Positions 27,616-36,368 are shown, counted from the stretch's first letter. The stretch is DNA of 64,000 bases from Planctomyces sp. SH-PL62 (GCF_001610895.1 NZ_CP011273.1:6138001-6202000), one strand, 5' to 3'. The notes: generated from the sequence alone by a model not told the origin. Made by a program: numbers and translations.

Positions 27616-27975
27616 ATCCACGGAACGACACCCCAACGATCCTTGACGACGAAACCGATCGCATCCCGCAAAGTCGACACTACCGGAAATCGACCCGGCT
27701 GCCTACGCGGGAAGCGCGCCCGTCCGGTCGCGGGACCGCCCCCGCCGACCGCCCCGCCGTCTCAACGCTCGTAGACGCAGCCGCGACGAGGCGTCGACGG
27801 GATCGACCAGGGCCGACGCGCCGGAGCGCAGCCGTCTGGCTTCATTCGACTTACGTCCACGACGCCCGAGAGTTCCGGCGCGTGGACGACTCCCTGGTCG
27901 CGGGAGGACGCCGCGCCCGAGCCGGAGGCGGGGGCTCGGACGCGGCGTCGCGGGGCGTGGACCGGAAAACGGACT
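27616..27975. other. Intergenic region, no gene seen
   Basis: This stretch of about 360 bases lies between the desaturase start and the stop of the YbaK-like gene, both on the minus strand. It should contain the desaturase promoter. I see no clear hexamer pair, hairpin or small gene. Confidence 0.4.
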
Positions 27976-28476
27976 TCAACCGGTTCGACGGGGGCTCGAT
28001 GCGAACGCCGGGGCGATCGGGACGGCGAAGTCGGCGCGGAGGGGGGCCTCGACGGCCTCGAAGTCGGCGAACCGCATCCGGAGGCTTTCGTGCCGGGTGT
28101 GGCCGGCGAAGGCGATCTCCGGTTGCAGGGCGAGCGAGGCGTCCAGGACCGTCGTGATCCCGTACATCCGGCCGAACGGGGGGAGGGCCCCGGGCTCGCA
28201 GTTGGGGAAGCGGCGGACGACCTCGTCGATCGTCGCCAGGCGGACCTCGGACGGGTCGCGCAGGAGCGCCTCGGCCAGCCTGGCCACGTCGATCCGCGAG
28301 GTGGCCGGCAGGACCGCCAGCCAGTCCTCGACGCCGACCCGGACCAGCACCGCCTTGGCGACCGCCCGCCCCGAGACGTGCAGCCGACTCGCCAGCCGTT
28401 CCGCCGACGAGGCCGGGGCGTGCGGGAGTGGTTTGAACCAGACGTGGCGACTGCGGAGATACTCGGTGAGATACAT
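27976..28476 (-). CDS. YbaK/EbsC-family aminoacyl-tRNA deacylase
   Basis: The 166-residue protein belongs to the YbaK/ProX editing-domain family, which hydrolyses misacylated tRNAs in trans (for example Cys- or Ala-tRNA-Pro). The conserved Lys lies in GRAVAKAVLVRVG, and the family glycine/proline loop in LPPFGRMYGITTVLDASLA. The order HVSGRAVAK, then ATIDEVVRRFPNCEPGALPP, is typical of the stand-alone group. ATG 28476 has GGAGG eight bases upstream. Exact tRNA specificity cannot be inferred. Confidence 0.85.
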   Translation of the reverse strand: MYLTEYLRSRHVWFKPLPHAPASSAERLASRLHVSGRAVAKAVLVRVGVEDWLAVLPATSRIDVARLAEALLRDPSEVRLATIDEVVRRFPNCEPGALPPFGRMYGITTVLDASLALQPEIAFAGHTRHESLRMRFADFEAVEAPLRADFAVPIAPAFASSPRRTG

Positions 28477-28674
28477 CGGTGTGCCTCCATAAGAAGTGTC
28501 GTCGCCGGAAGTATAGGGCCGCCTCGACCGGCCGACGACCGCATCCTAGACTTTTCGAGACCCGAATCTTCGGCACAATCGCCACAAGCCTCCCAAAGCC
28601 TCAAGCCATCCCTGATTGAAAGTCCGGCGACGAATCCAACAAAGGGTTTCGAACCATTCGGCGTCGAATTCGTC

Positions 28675-28703
28675 TTGGGAATAGGGGGGAAACCTCCTAT
28701 CAT
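28675..28703 (+). promoter_or_regulatory. Sigma-70-type promoter of rnpB
   Basis: TTGGGA (28675-28680), a 17-base spacer, then TATCAT (28698-28703) match the -35 and -10 consensus at 4/6 and 5/6 positions. The predicted start near 28711 fits the 5' end of the RNase P RNA. Confidence 0.65.
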
Positions 28704-28710
28704 GGTGAAG

Positions 28711-29185
28711 GGGCTCGCGGCGAGTGAGATGATCGCCGTGGCGCCCCAGGACGGCACGGGCGCACCGGGGAGACCCGGCGGGCGCGGACCGGTTCTGGGG
28801 GACTTGCCGCGGAGGAAAGTCCGGACTCCACAGGGCTCGGTGGTGGGTAACGCCCACCGTCCGGGGCGTTCGCGCTTCGGATAGGGAAAGTGCCACAGAA
28901 AGTAAACCGCCTCGGTGGAGGGATTCACGTCCTGAAACCGCGGTAAGGGTGAAACGGTGAGGTAAGAGCTCACCAGCAGGCCGGGTGACCGGTCTGGCTC
29001 GGCAAACCCCACCGGGAGCAAGGCCAAATAGGGGAGCAGCGGGAACAGCGTGGGCGTCGAAGGGCCGGGCGACCGGACCTCGCGAGCCTTCGTCCCGCAC
29101 GGGTCGGCCCGATCCGTCATCGACTCCCGGGTAGGTCGCTTGAGGCGTCGGGAGACCGGCGTCCCAGAGAAATGATCATCCGAGG
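28711..29185 (+). ncRNA. rnpB: RNase P RNA, bacterial type A
   Basis: The catalytic RNA of RNase P processes tRNA 5' ends. Diagnostic conserved blocks are present in order: GAGGAAAGTCCGGACTCC near 28812, ACAGAAAGTAAACCGC near 28896, AGGGTGAAACGGTGAGGTAA near 28948, AGCAGGCC near 28976, and GGGTAGGTCGCTTGAG near 29130. The ends pair as helix P1: GATGATC (28728-28734) with GATCATC (29174-29180). The mature ends are estimates. Open frames across the region are shadows. Confidence 0.95.
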
Positions 29186-29452
29186 TCCGAACGGGCGGCT
29201 TGCCGTCCCCACGACCTTCGACAGAATCCGGCTTACGCCGCCCGCCGCGACCCCCTCTCACCTCTTCTTTCTCTCCCCCGCCCGTTCCCGACCGGCCGGG
29301 GAGTCGACGCACATCGAATCGAAACGAATCGAGTTGACGACCCGGCCCCTCGCGATGGCCTCGATGGTCGCCCGCCGGCGCCTTATCATGGCGGACGAAT
29401 CGAACCGCCCGGGCCATGTCGCGCGGGCGCCGAATCCTCGGGAGGATCGCCC

Positions 29453-30862
29453 ATGCGGAGTCTCCGGAACGCGTCGGTCGTCGCCCTGATCTTCGGGGCG
29501 TGGGGGGCGTCGGCCTTGGGGCAGCCGGCCTCGGAGTCGAAGGAGATCATCAAGGACGCCGCCGACCTCCGCGCCCGGATGGCGACGGAGTTGAATGCCA
29601 CGAAGCCCGATTTCGTCGTCTTCGTCCCCAGGGTCCGCGACGGCGAGATCGCCGACACGGGGAACGAGCACTTCCTGGTCTTCGACGGCCCGGACGGCTC
29701 CTTGATGGCCGTGTGGACGCAAAGTTCGGTCGAGAACTACTCGGCCGCGATGCCCGCGGACCAGCACATCGCCTTCGCCCGCAGCGACGACGAGGGGAAG
29801 TCCTGGAGCCCTCCCCGGATCGTGGCCGGCCCGAAGAAGCCCGGCGACGGCCACATGGCGAGTTGGGGCTACCCGCTCGTCTCGAAGACCGGACGCATCT
29901 ACGTGTTGTACAGCCAGCACATCGGCAAGTTCGACACATTCTTCCACCACACCGGCCGGCTCCGCGGCGTCTTCAGCGACGACGCCGGCGCGACGTGGTC
30001 GGAGCCCCAGGACGTGCCGGTCGCGCGGAGCGTCCACGACAACCCCGACCCGACGATGCCGCCGAACATGCTCTGCTGGCAGAAGCCCCTGCGGCTCGCC
30101 GAGGGGGGCAAGTACCTCGCCGGCTTCACCCGGTGGACCAGCTACGCCGTCATCCCGAACCCGATCAAGGACTGGCGCGCGGCCGATTCCCGCGTCGAGT
30201 TCATGCGCTTCGAGAACGTCGACGAGTCGCCCGAGCCGCGCGACCTCAGGATCTCCTGGTTCGCCTCGAACGAGAAGGCCCTGACGGTCCCGTTCCCGGG
30301 CCACCCCGCGCGGAGCACCTGCCAGGAGCCCTCGATCCTGAAGCTCCCTGACGGCCGCCTGTTCGTGGTGATGCGGACGGCCGCCGGCAGCCCTTTCTGG
30401 TCGGTGAGCGCCGACGGCGGCGAGACCTGGACGACGCCCCGCGTCCTGCTGCGCAAAGACGGCGGCGCCCCGCTGCTCCACCCTCTCTCCCCCTGCCCGA
30501 TCTATGACGTGGGGGGCGAGGCGGCCGGCAGCGGCCGATACGCGTTCTTCCTCCACAACCACGACGGCCACTACAAGGGCTTCGGCCCCGCGGACACCGG
30601 CCGGCACCGTCGGCCGATCCACCTGGCCGCCGGTCGATTCCAGCCCGGGGCCGACCAGCCGGTCTGGTTCGACGAGCCCCGCCTCTTCATGGACCACGAC
30701 GGCGTCGCCCTGGGCAAGCCGGGGACGCCCGGTCGGCTCGACCTGGCCCTCTACGCCAGCTCCACCGTCCGCGACGGCCGCGCCGTGCTCTGGTATCCCG
30801 ACCGCAAGTTCTTCCTGCTGGGCCGGGTCATCGGCCCGGAGTGGGTCGCGCCGGCGCTGTGA
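29453..30862 (+). CDS. Exported sialidase-like protein (BNR/Asp-box beta-propeller)
   Basis: The 469-residue protein starts with a signal peptide (SVVALIFGAWGASALGQ). Three Asp-box motifs mark the six-bladed propeller of the sialidase/neuraminidase superfamily: SDDEGKSWSPPRI, SDDAGATWSEPQD and SADGGETWTTPRV. EPSILKLPDGRLFVVMRT is also typical of this planctomycete group. Members are usually annotated as exo-alpha-sialidases, but many cut other sugars, so activity is uncertain. Its last 35 bases overlap the end of the convergent small gene at 30828. Confidence 0.88.
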   Translation: MRSLRNASVVALIFGAWGASALGQPASESKEIIKDAADLRARMATELNATKPDFVVFVPRVRDGEIADTGNEHFLVFDGPDGSLMAVWTQSSVENYSAAMPADQHIAFARSDDEGKSWSPPRIVAGPKKPGDGHMASWGYPLVSKTGRIYVLYSQHIGKFDTFFHHTGRLRGVFSDDAGATWSEPQDVPVARSVHDNPDPTMPPNMLCWQKPLRLAEGGKYLAGFTRWTSYAVIPNPIKDWRAADSRVEFMRFENVDESPEPRDLRISWFASNEKALTVPFPGHPARSTCQEPSILKLPDGRLFVVMRTAAGSPFWSVSADGGETWTTPRVLLRKDGGAPLLHPLSPCPIYDVGGEAAGSGRYAFFLHNHDGHYKGFGPADTGRHRRPIHLAAGRFQPGADQPVWFDEPRLFMDHDGVALGKPGTPGRLDLALYASSTVRDGRAVLWYPDRKFFLLGRVIGPEWVAPAL

Positions 30863-31238
30863 ACACGGGCGGCTCGGGGACGGCCGGGACGATCATCCGG
30901 GGGTCGATCCCCGGCCGGGCCTGGTGGATCATCGCCTCGTCGATCCCCGGCCTCGCCGGGACGATCATCCGGGGGTCGATCCCCTCCCCTCGCGTCATCC
31001 TGAGCTGCGGGCTCCGGAACGGCGCCGCGATCCGGTACGCCGCCGGCCAGATCCTGCGCGGGCTTTCGCTACGGCTCGATCGATCGAGCGCGAACGTCGC
31101 CCCGAGCATGGCGAGCAGGAGGAGCGTGCCGACCCGGACGAACGCGGGCCGCATGCCCAGACGGATCGGCCCCCGGTCGGTCGTCGCCCCCTGCTTGATG
31201 TCGTCCCGGAAATCCGGGTCGGTCCATCGAGTCGTCAT
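30828..31238 (-). CDS. Small single-pass membrane protein with GIDxxMI repeats
   Basis: This 136-residue protein has a cytoplasmic N-terminus (MTTRWTDPDFRDDIKQG), one membrane helix (VGTLLLLAMLGATFAL) and an exported tail with three short repeats: GIDPRMIVPARP, GIDEAMIHQARP, GIDPRMIVPAVP. At the DNA level a perfect 30-base direct repeat lies at 30883-30912 and 30955-30984, offset by 72 bases (24 codons). The start at 31238 has GGAGG upstream, and a promoter candidate lies about 90 bases away. I know of no defined domain for the repeat. It overlaps the sialidase-like gene tail by 35 bases. Confidence 0.65.
   Translation of the reverse strand: MTTRWTDPDFRDDIKQGATTDRGPIRLGMRPAFVRVGTLLLLAMLGATFALDRSSRSESPRRIWPAAYRIAAPFRSPQLRMTRGEGIDPRMIVPARPGIDEAMIHQARPGIDPRMIVPAVPEPPVFTAPARPTPGR
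30883..30984. repeat. Perfect 30-base direct repeat within the small repeat protein
   Basis: Identical 30-mers at 30883-30912 and 30955-30984 encode the first and third GIDxxMI units. A diverged copy lies between them. Confidence 0.85.
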
Positions 31239-31325
31239 GGCGTCCTCCGCATGCGAGATTACGGGACGAGACCGAAACCGTCGACCGGATCGTCCCATCG
31301 ATGCGAGATCACCGCTCAATTCGAT

Positions 31326-31353
31326 ATAATAGCGAATCCCGCCTCCGCATCAA
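31326..31353 (-). promoter_or_regulatory. Promoter candidate for the GIDxxMI repeat protein
   Basis: On the minus strand, TTGATG (31353-31348), 16 bases, then TATTAT (31331-31326) match the -35/-10 consensus at 4/6 and 5/6 positions. It stands out in an AT-rich patch and leaves a leader of about 80 bases. Confidence 0.5.
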
Positions 31354-31376
31354 TAAATCTTCCTGCGAGGCTTGCG

Positions 31377-32459
31377 TCACCGGACGATTGACGAGGGGAG
31401 CGGTTCCAGGCTGACCACGGCGTCGAGGGGGATGCGGGCGATCCCGGCGGGGCGGCCGGCCTCGGGTTCGGGTTGAAGGGTCAGGCCGAGTTCCAGGTCG
31501 ACGTCGACGAGGAGGCCGGCGAGGGCGCCCGTCGCGGTCGTGATCCGGACGGGGCGGCCGAGGTGCTCGCAGAGGGCCCGCCAGGCGGGGGAGAGGGCCG
31601 AGGGGCCTTCGCGGAGGATGGCGTCGTACCAGCGGTCGAGGCGGCGGATCAGGTCGCGGGCCAGGTCCGAGCGGTCGAAGTCGCGACCGGCCAGGATGCG
31701 GAGCGACGTGGCCTTGTCGCGAAGCTCCGGGGGGAACGCCTCAACGGCGACGTTCACGTTCAGGCCGATGCCGACGACCACGGCGGTCCCGGCCCCGTCG
31801 GACACGGTCGGCCGGATCGCCCGCTCGACGAGGACGCCGCACACCTTGCGGCCGTCCACGCGGACGTCGTTGGGCCACTTGATGCGGGCCTCGCGCCCGG
31901 TGCGGGCGGCGACCAGCTCGGCGACGGCGATCGAGCCCACGATCGTCAGCCAGGCGACTCCCGAGGTCGAATCCTTCCCCAGCGGCGCCAGGCCTGCGGG
32001 GGGGAACAGCAGGACCGACATCAGCAAGCTGGACCGCGCGGGGGCGACGAACGAACGGCCCCGGCGGCCCCGGCCCGAGGTCTGCTCCTCGGCCATCACC
32101 ACCAGGCCGTCGTTGGCGAGCGACTCGGCCCCCCGCGCGGCGGCGTCGTTGGTGCTGCCGAGGCGGCTCCACACGGCCAGTCGACGGCCGATCCGCGACG
32201 TCCCCAGCGCGTGCTCGATCTGGTCCGGGCAGAGCCGTGGCGACGGCCCCCGATAGGCGACGGCGCCGTCGGCCCGGCGGTCGAGCGCGAAGCCGAACGC
32301 CGCCAGCGCGTCGAGATCGGCGGCGACGGCGGCGGGGTCGCCGGGAAGGTCCGCGAGGGGGACGAATCCGGCCGACTCGCGGAGCCGATCCAGCAGCGGC
32401 GCGTTCAGGGCCGGCGGGGCGGGGTCGGCCCACGTCGACCGCGGCGTCGAGTCGCTCAT
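31377..32459 (-). CDS. birA: Biotin--[acetyl-CoA-carboxylase] ligase
   Basis: BirA attaches biotin to biotin carboxyl carrier proteins. The 360-residue protein has an N-terminal winged-helix-like region (about 15-80, PLLDRLRESAGFVPLADLPG), which suggests the repressor-type architecture. The ligase domain shows the SRLGSTNDAA substrate motif, the biotinyl-AMP loop SGRGRRGRSFVAP, the KWPNDVRVDGRKVCGVLVE motif and GIGLNVNV. A C-terminal SH3-like domain follows (GRPVRITTATGALAGLLVDV). ATG 32459 overlaps the nadC stop by four bases (ATGA), so birA is coupled downstream of nadC. Confidence 0.94.
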   Translation of the reverse strand: MSDSTPRSTWADPAPPALNAPLLDRLRESAGFVPLADLPGDPAAVAADLDALAAFGFALDRRADGAVAYRGPSPRLCPDQIEHALGTSRIGRRLAVWSRLGSTNDAAARGAESLANDGLVVMAEEQTSGRGRRGRSFVAPARSSLLMSVLLFPPAGLAPLGKDSTSGVAWLTIVGSIAVAELVAARTGREARIKWPNDVRVDGRKVCGVLVERAIRPTVSDGAGTAVVVGIGLNVNVAVEAFPPELRDKATSLRILAGRDFDRSDLARDLIRRLDRWYDAILREGPSALSPAWRALCEHLGRPVRITTATGALAGLLVDVDLELGLTLQPEPEAGRPAGIARIPLDAVVSLEPLPSSIVR

Positions 32460-33358
32460 GGGGTTTCGGCGGAGACGTCGAAGGCCACGTCCAGGGCGAT
32501 CGCCGAATGCGTCAGGGCCCCCACGCTGATCCGGTCGACCCCGGTTCCCGCCAGCCCCGCGATCGTGGCCAGCGTCACGCCGCCGGAGGATTCCAGCAGC
32601 ACGCCCGGCGCACGCTCGTCGCGGCGGCGGACGGCTTCCACCAGGGCGGCGGGGCCCAGATTGTCGACCAGAACGATGTCGGGCCGGCATTGCAGGGCGA
32701 CGTCGAACTGGTCGAGCGTGTCGACCTCGACCTCGATGGTCGTCCCCGCCGGCGCGGCGGCGCGGGCGGCGGCGACGGCGTGGGGGATCGGATCGGCGAC
32801 GCCGTCGACCTTGAGCCAGGCCAGGTGGTTGTCCTTGATGAGGACCGCGTCGTACAGGCCGATGCGGTGGTTGCAGCCGCCGCCGCAGCGGACGGCGTAC
32901 TTCTCCAGCGCCCGCCAGCCGGGGGTGGTCTTCCGGGTGTCGAGCACCTTCGCGGCGGTCCCCTCGACCTTGGCGACGAACCGCGCGGTCAGGGTGGCGA
33001 CCCCGCTGAGGCGCTGGACGAAATCCAGGGCGGTCCGCTCCAGGGAGAGGATCGCGCGGAAGTCCCCGACCAGCTCGGCGACGACCTCGCCGGCCGCGAT
33101 GCGGTCGCCGTCGACCTTGCGAGGCCGCCAGCCGTCGGCGATCTCGAACGCTTCAAGAAGCATGGCGACGATCGGCAGGCCGGAGATCACCCCCGGCGCC
33201 CTGGCCGTCAGCCGGGCCGAACCCCGAGCGTGGGGGGGGATGACCGCCTGAGTGGTCACGTCGCCGAGATCACCGAGGTCCTCGGCCAGGGCCATGCGGA
33301 TGAGGGCTTCGGCGTTGCGCCGCTCGGCGTCGCCGAAGCCGGGGGCCGGGTGGGTCAT
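32456..33358 (-). CDS. nadC: Nicotinate-nucleotide pyrophosphorylase (carboxylating)
   Basis: NadC converts quinolinate and PRPP to nicotinate mononucleotide in de novo NAD synthesis. The 300-residue protein shows EDLGDLGDVTTQAVIP, LSLERTALDFVQRLSGVATL, VLDTRKTTPGWRALEKYAVR (PRPP/quinolinate site), GGGCNHRIGLYDAVLIKDNH and EVEVDTLDQ, all family hallmarks. The start at 33358 has GGAGGAAGGA upstream and is preferred over ATG 33394. It forms a coupled pair with birA; both concern cofactor metabolism. Confidence 0.96.
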   Translation of the reverse strand: MTHPAPGFGDAERRNAEALIRMALAEDLGDLGDVTTQAVIPPHARGSARLTARAPGVISGLPIVAMLLEAFEIADGWRPRKVDGDRIAAGEVVAELVGDFRAILSLERTALDFVQRLSGVATLTARFVAKVEGTAAKVLDTRKTTPGWRALEKYAVRCGGGCNHRIGLYDAVLIKDNHLAWLKVDGVADPIPHAVAAARAAAPAGTTIEVEVDTLDQFDVALQCRPDIVLVDNLGPAALVEAVRRRDERAPGVLLESSGGVTLATIAGLAGTGVDRISVGALTHSAIALDVAFDVSAETP

Positions 33359-33407
33359 CGCTCGTCCTTCCTCCGTCGCGTCGCGTCGTTTCATCTCGAT
33401 CCGGTCG

Positions 33408-34481
33408 TCACTCGTCGGGATCGGCCGCCTTCGCGACGGGCTCGGGCCTCCCCTTCGCCAGGCCGGAGGAGATGGGCGAGGGGAGCACGGGGGTCTCCAT
33501 CTCGACCCGATCTCCGATCGTCTCCCCGCGCACGAGCTTGGCCGCGACGTTCACCCCCTTGCGAACGAGGCGGTCCGAGGAGTAGACGCCGATCGCGGCG
33601 AATTCGCCCACCTGCGTCTGCGACTTGGCGTTCGACTCGTCGGCGCTGTAGCCGGCGACGACGTAAGGGCGGCCGTCCTTGGCGGCATCGCCGGCGACGT
33701 CCTCGGCCACGTCCACGCCGAAGCCGTCGGCCCCCAGGACCAGCGTCGTCTTGGGGTGGGCCTTCAGGTAGTCGAGCAGCACGGCCCGGGCCGCCTCCAG
33801 ATCGCGAGCGAAGCGGACCTCGCCGACCTCGGCCACGCCGGCGGCGGCGAGGGCCTCCTTCAGCGCGACCAGGCGTTCGCCGATCGTCGGGTCGCTCGGG
33901 GTCTCGGCGAGGATCGCGGCACCCGCCTTGGGATCGACCTTGCCGTTGCCGGCGTTGCGCATGGCCAGCTCGACGATCCGGTCGGCCGATTCGCGGAACG
34001 GCTTCGGCGCGACGACGATCTCACGCCCCGGCCCCCCCGCCGATTCGCCCAGCGAGCGGCCCAGGGCCACGACCGGGATCCCCTTCGCCCGCGCCTCGCC
34101 CGCGGCGCGGTTCAGTTCCGCGTCGGGCTCGGCGGGGGCCTCGATGATCAGGGCCGGCGGCTCCCGAAGGATCGCCTGCCGCACCAGGTCCGCCTGGACG
34201 CCCACCGAGGCGTCGGCCACCTGGATCCGGCTCGTGTCCAGCCCCGCCTGGATTCGCGCGGCATTCCTCACGTAGTCCATGTCGGCGGCGGGCTTTGGCG
34301 AGGGGACCAGCTCCAGGGTCCTGACGCCCTTGCCCGACGCGACGACCGTCGACCGGCCCAGCCCCGAGGCGCTCGGCGGCTTCGGCCCTTCGCAGCCCGA
34401 CGCGACCAGCCAGAAAGCCGCCCCAACCAGCCCGACCAGACGACCGCGAAGGCCCGTCCCAGCGAATCCGAAGCGCGTCAT
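33408..34481 (-). CDS. Periplasmic sugar-binding-type lipoprotein (LacI/RbsB-like fold)
   Basis: The 357-residue protein has a lipoprotein signal (GLVGAAFWLVASGCEGPKP, lipobox ending in SGC). The rest resembles type 1 periplasmic binding proteins of ribose/galactose systems: LREPPALIIEAPAEPDAELN, AKGIPVVALGRSL, TLVLGADGFGVDVAEDVAGD, GRPYVVAGYSAD. The ligand is unknown. No ABC permease or ATPase lies nearby, so it may be a sensor partner or an orphan binding protein. The stop is 49 bases upstream of nadC on the same strand, so cotranscription is possible. Confidence 0.82.
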   Translation of the reverse strand: MTRFGFAGTGLRGRLVGLVGAAFWLVASGCEGPKPPSASGLGRSTVVASGKGVRTLELVPSPKPAADMDYVRNAARIQAGLDTSRIQVADASVGVQADLVRQAILREPPALIIEAPAEPDAELNRAAGEARAKGIPVVALGRSLGESAGGPGREIVVAPKPFRESADRIVELAMRNAGNGKVDPKAGAAILAETPSDPTIGERLVALKEALAAAGVAEVGEVRFARDLEAARAVLLDYLKAHPKTTLVLGADGFGVDVAEDVAGDAAKDGRPYVVAGYSADESNAKSQTQVGEFAAIGVYSSDRLVRKGVNVAAKLVRGETIGDRVEMETPVLPSPISSGLAKGRPEPVAKAADPDE

Positions 34482-35153
34482 GAGTTCCGAATTCCTCCGT
34501 TGAGACACCGTTTTCAATCGTCCGTAGTGTATCCCAAGCCACCCCGCGCGCACATGGGGCGGAAAAGTCGAATCCATCGATCCCCAGGCCCTTCGCTTTC
34601 GCCGTGCGACGGCGGATCTGGGGAGAGGCCTCGCCTGGGAAATCCGCGGCCGGACGCGACCTCGCGGACAGGGAGGCGACGTCCTGAATTTCCGACGATT
34701 CGACGCCTCCTCGCGACATTCCAGGCGATCCGGTGAGAAAACTCGGCGGATTTCGGGGAGACGCAGAGTGAATCCACGCAAACATCGCGTTCTGCGGACT
34801 AGCTTGACACATGAGCTTGGCAGGATTGTAAAACCTGGTAGAACGCAGGCTGATCGAGGTTCCCCTCCGTCGGACGTCGCAGACGCCGCGATGGGCGGGC
34901 GAGCCGCGAGGATCCAGGCCCGCATCGGCCCCGATGAACGTCGGCCGAGGGCCCGGAGACACGAGCTTCCGCGTGATTTCCAGCGGACCCGGCGACGCAC
35001 GCCGGAATCGCCGCCGCGAATCGCCGCCGGCCGGTCGCGCTTTCGTCCTGGAGCGGTGGTGCGCGAAGGTCGTGTCAATCGAACAGGTCGGACCTCAAGG
35101 ATGAATCACGCGTTCGGCATCGGACGCAGGCGCCGATCGAGGAGTTGCAACAG
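34482..35153. other. Intergenic region between divergent genes with one good promoter
   Basis: About 670 bases lie between the lipoprotein gene (minus) and the PEP-CTERM gene (plus). The region is less GC-rich than its surroundings around 34740-34860 and contains the promoter at 34804-34832. Between that promoter and the next start lie about 315 transcribed bases with no convincing gene, so a long leader or small RNA is possible. Confidence 0.5.
34804..34832 (+). promoter_or_regulatory. Sigma-70-type promoter
   Basis: A perfect -35 TTGACA (34804-34809), a 17-base spacer and TGTAAA (34827-34832, 4/6 to TATAAT) point rightward. The next gene on this strand starts at 35154. Confidence 0.6.
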
Positions 35154-35705
35154 ATGGGTTTCGTCGTCCCTCCGTCGAAGTGGGAAGTTCAGCACGCGAA
35201 ACAGATTTTCGCGGCCCAGGCCTATCAGTCCGCGAACAACGGGCAACTGCCGGATACGAACGCGTGGCGGGCGCTGGAGTTCCGACACAGCCTGAATCCG
35301 GGCCGCTTCAATTTCTACCACCCCAACGTGGGCCGTCTGATCGAGCTCGGGGGGGCGCCCATGCCGCCGTCCCCGCCCGCCCAGCAGGGCGTCAAGGATT
35401 GGGAAGGGCACATGCGCGGGCCGGAGGCGACGACCCCCGTCGTCCCGACCCCGGCCGACCCGCAGGTGCTCATCCCGCCGACGATCATCCCGCCGGTCGT
35501 CCCGCCGCCGATCGTCACGCCGCCGATCGTCACGCCGCCGGTCGTCCCGCCGCTGAACCCTCCCGCGGGCCAGGGCGGAACGACCCCTCCCGGCCCGACC
35601 GGCCCGCAGGCCGTCGTGCCCGAGCCCGCCACGTTCCTGATGTTCGCCGTGGCCATCCTGACCGTGGGCCTGTTCTTCCAGCGGGCCCGCCGCCGCCCGC
35701 GTTGA
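35154..35705 (+). CDS. PEP-CTERM protein with proline-rich repeats and no evident signal peptide
   Basis: The 183-residue protein has an N-terminal region of about 75 residues with a soluble look (PPSKWEVQHAKQIFAAQAYQ, NNGQLPDTNAWRALEFRHSL), then a proline-rich repeat tract at about 95-145 (PPTIIPPVVPPPIVTPP) and a C-terminal PEP-CTERM signal: VVPEPATFLMFAVAILTVGL with FFQRARRRPR. PEP-CTERM proteins normally carry a Sec signal; none is visible here. ATG 35154 is supported by GAGGAG nine bases upstream. An upstream frameshift or a leaderless variant are both possible. Confidence 0.7.
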   Translation: MGFVVPPSKWEVQHAKQIFAAQAYQSANNGQLPDTNAWRALEFRHSLNPGRFNFYHPNVGRLIELGGAPMPPSPPAQQGVKDWEGHMRGPEATTPVVPTPADPQVLIPPTIIPPVVPPPIVTPPIVTPPVVPPLNPPAGQGGTTPPGPTGPQAVVPEPATFLMFAVAILTVGLFFQRARRRPR

Positions 35706-35817
35706 CGCCGGGCGACGCGCCGCGCGGCGATCGAGGACCGTCCTTGTCGCCGGCGGCGCGGAGTAGTACGTTCGTTGCGGCGGCTCTCATGTCGATCGTC
35801 GCACGCAACGGACGGCC

Positions 35818-36234
35818 ATGTCAGGATTTACGGAACATATATCCAGGTCCCCGGGCCGGCGTCCCGGGTTCTGGTCGACCTCCGATCGCGTCGTCCTGAC
35901 GGTCGTTGTCGTGGTCGCGGGCCTGGCCATGCTGGCCCTCGCCCCCGCGCGACGCCCCGAGGACGCCCCCGCCCCGCCCCCCGCGCCGAGGCTCGTCCTG
36001 GACCTCGAAACGGCCCCGGTCGAGGTCCTCTCCGCGCTCCCCGGCATCGGCCCGGCCCTCGCCCGCGAGATCGACGCCCGCCGCGCCGAGGCCCCGTTCC
36101 TCAGCCTCTCCGACCTCGGCCGACGCGCCCGAGGCGTCGGCCCGACCACCCTCGCCCGGATCGCCCCCCACCTCCGCTTCCCCCCGCGGTCGCCGCCCGC
36201 CCCCGCGAAGTTCCGCCCCCGGCCCGCTGACTGA
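35818..36234 (+). CDS. ComEA-like helix-hairpin-helix protein, membrane-anchored
   Basis: The 138-residue protein has one membrane helix (RVVLTVVVVVAGLAMLALAP, about 24-43), a proline-rich linker and a helix-hairpin-helix DNA-binding domain (DLETAPVEVLSALPGIGPAL, AREIDARRAEAPFLSLSDLG). It resembles ComEA, the exported DNA receptor of natural competence, although in other lineages short HhH proteins of this kind have unclear roles. ATG 35818 has only a weak ribosome-binding site. No other competence genes lie in the window. Confidence 0.8.
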   Translation: MSGFTEHISRSPGRRPGFWSTSDRVVLTVVVVVAGLAMLALAPARRPEDAPAPPPAPRLVLDLETAPVEVLSALPGIGPALAREIDARRAEAPFLSLSDLGRRARGVGPTTLARIAPHLRFPPRSPPAPAKFRPRPAD

Positions 36235-36252
36235 CGGGCCGATCTCAACCTG

Positions 36253-36270
36253 TGCGGTTTCGAGACCGCA
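36253..36270. terminator. Hairpin between convergent genes
   Basis: TGCGGT (36253-36258) and ACCGCA (36265-36270) form a 6-base stem shortly after the ComEA-like stop. There is no U-tract, so termination is only suggested. Confidence 0.3.
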
Positions 36271-36368
36271 AGATTGCCTGGCTTCTCGACCACTCGATGC
36301 CTGCACGTTCGCTTGCTAAAACCTACCGGCGGCGAGCGGTGCCGTCGCGATCATGGGGTCGTTCGGAG

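Noticed and set aside
28477-29452. Protein-coding frames across the RNase P region
   Set aside because: The conserved RNase P sequence blocks and paired ends explain the region.
30883-30984. CRISPR-like direct repeat
   Set aside because: Only two perfect units plus one diverged unit, in codon register within a small gene; not an array.
36241-36368. tRNA gene suspected from the hairpin TGCGGT...ACCGCA
   Set aside because: No T-loop (GTTCRA) or acceptor stem with correct spacing; only a simple hairpin.
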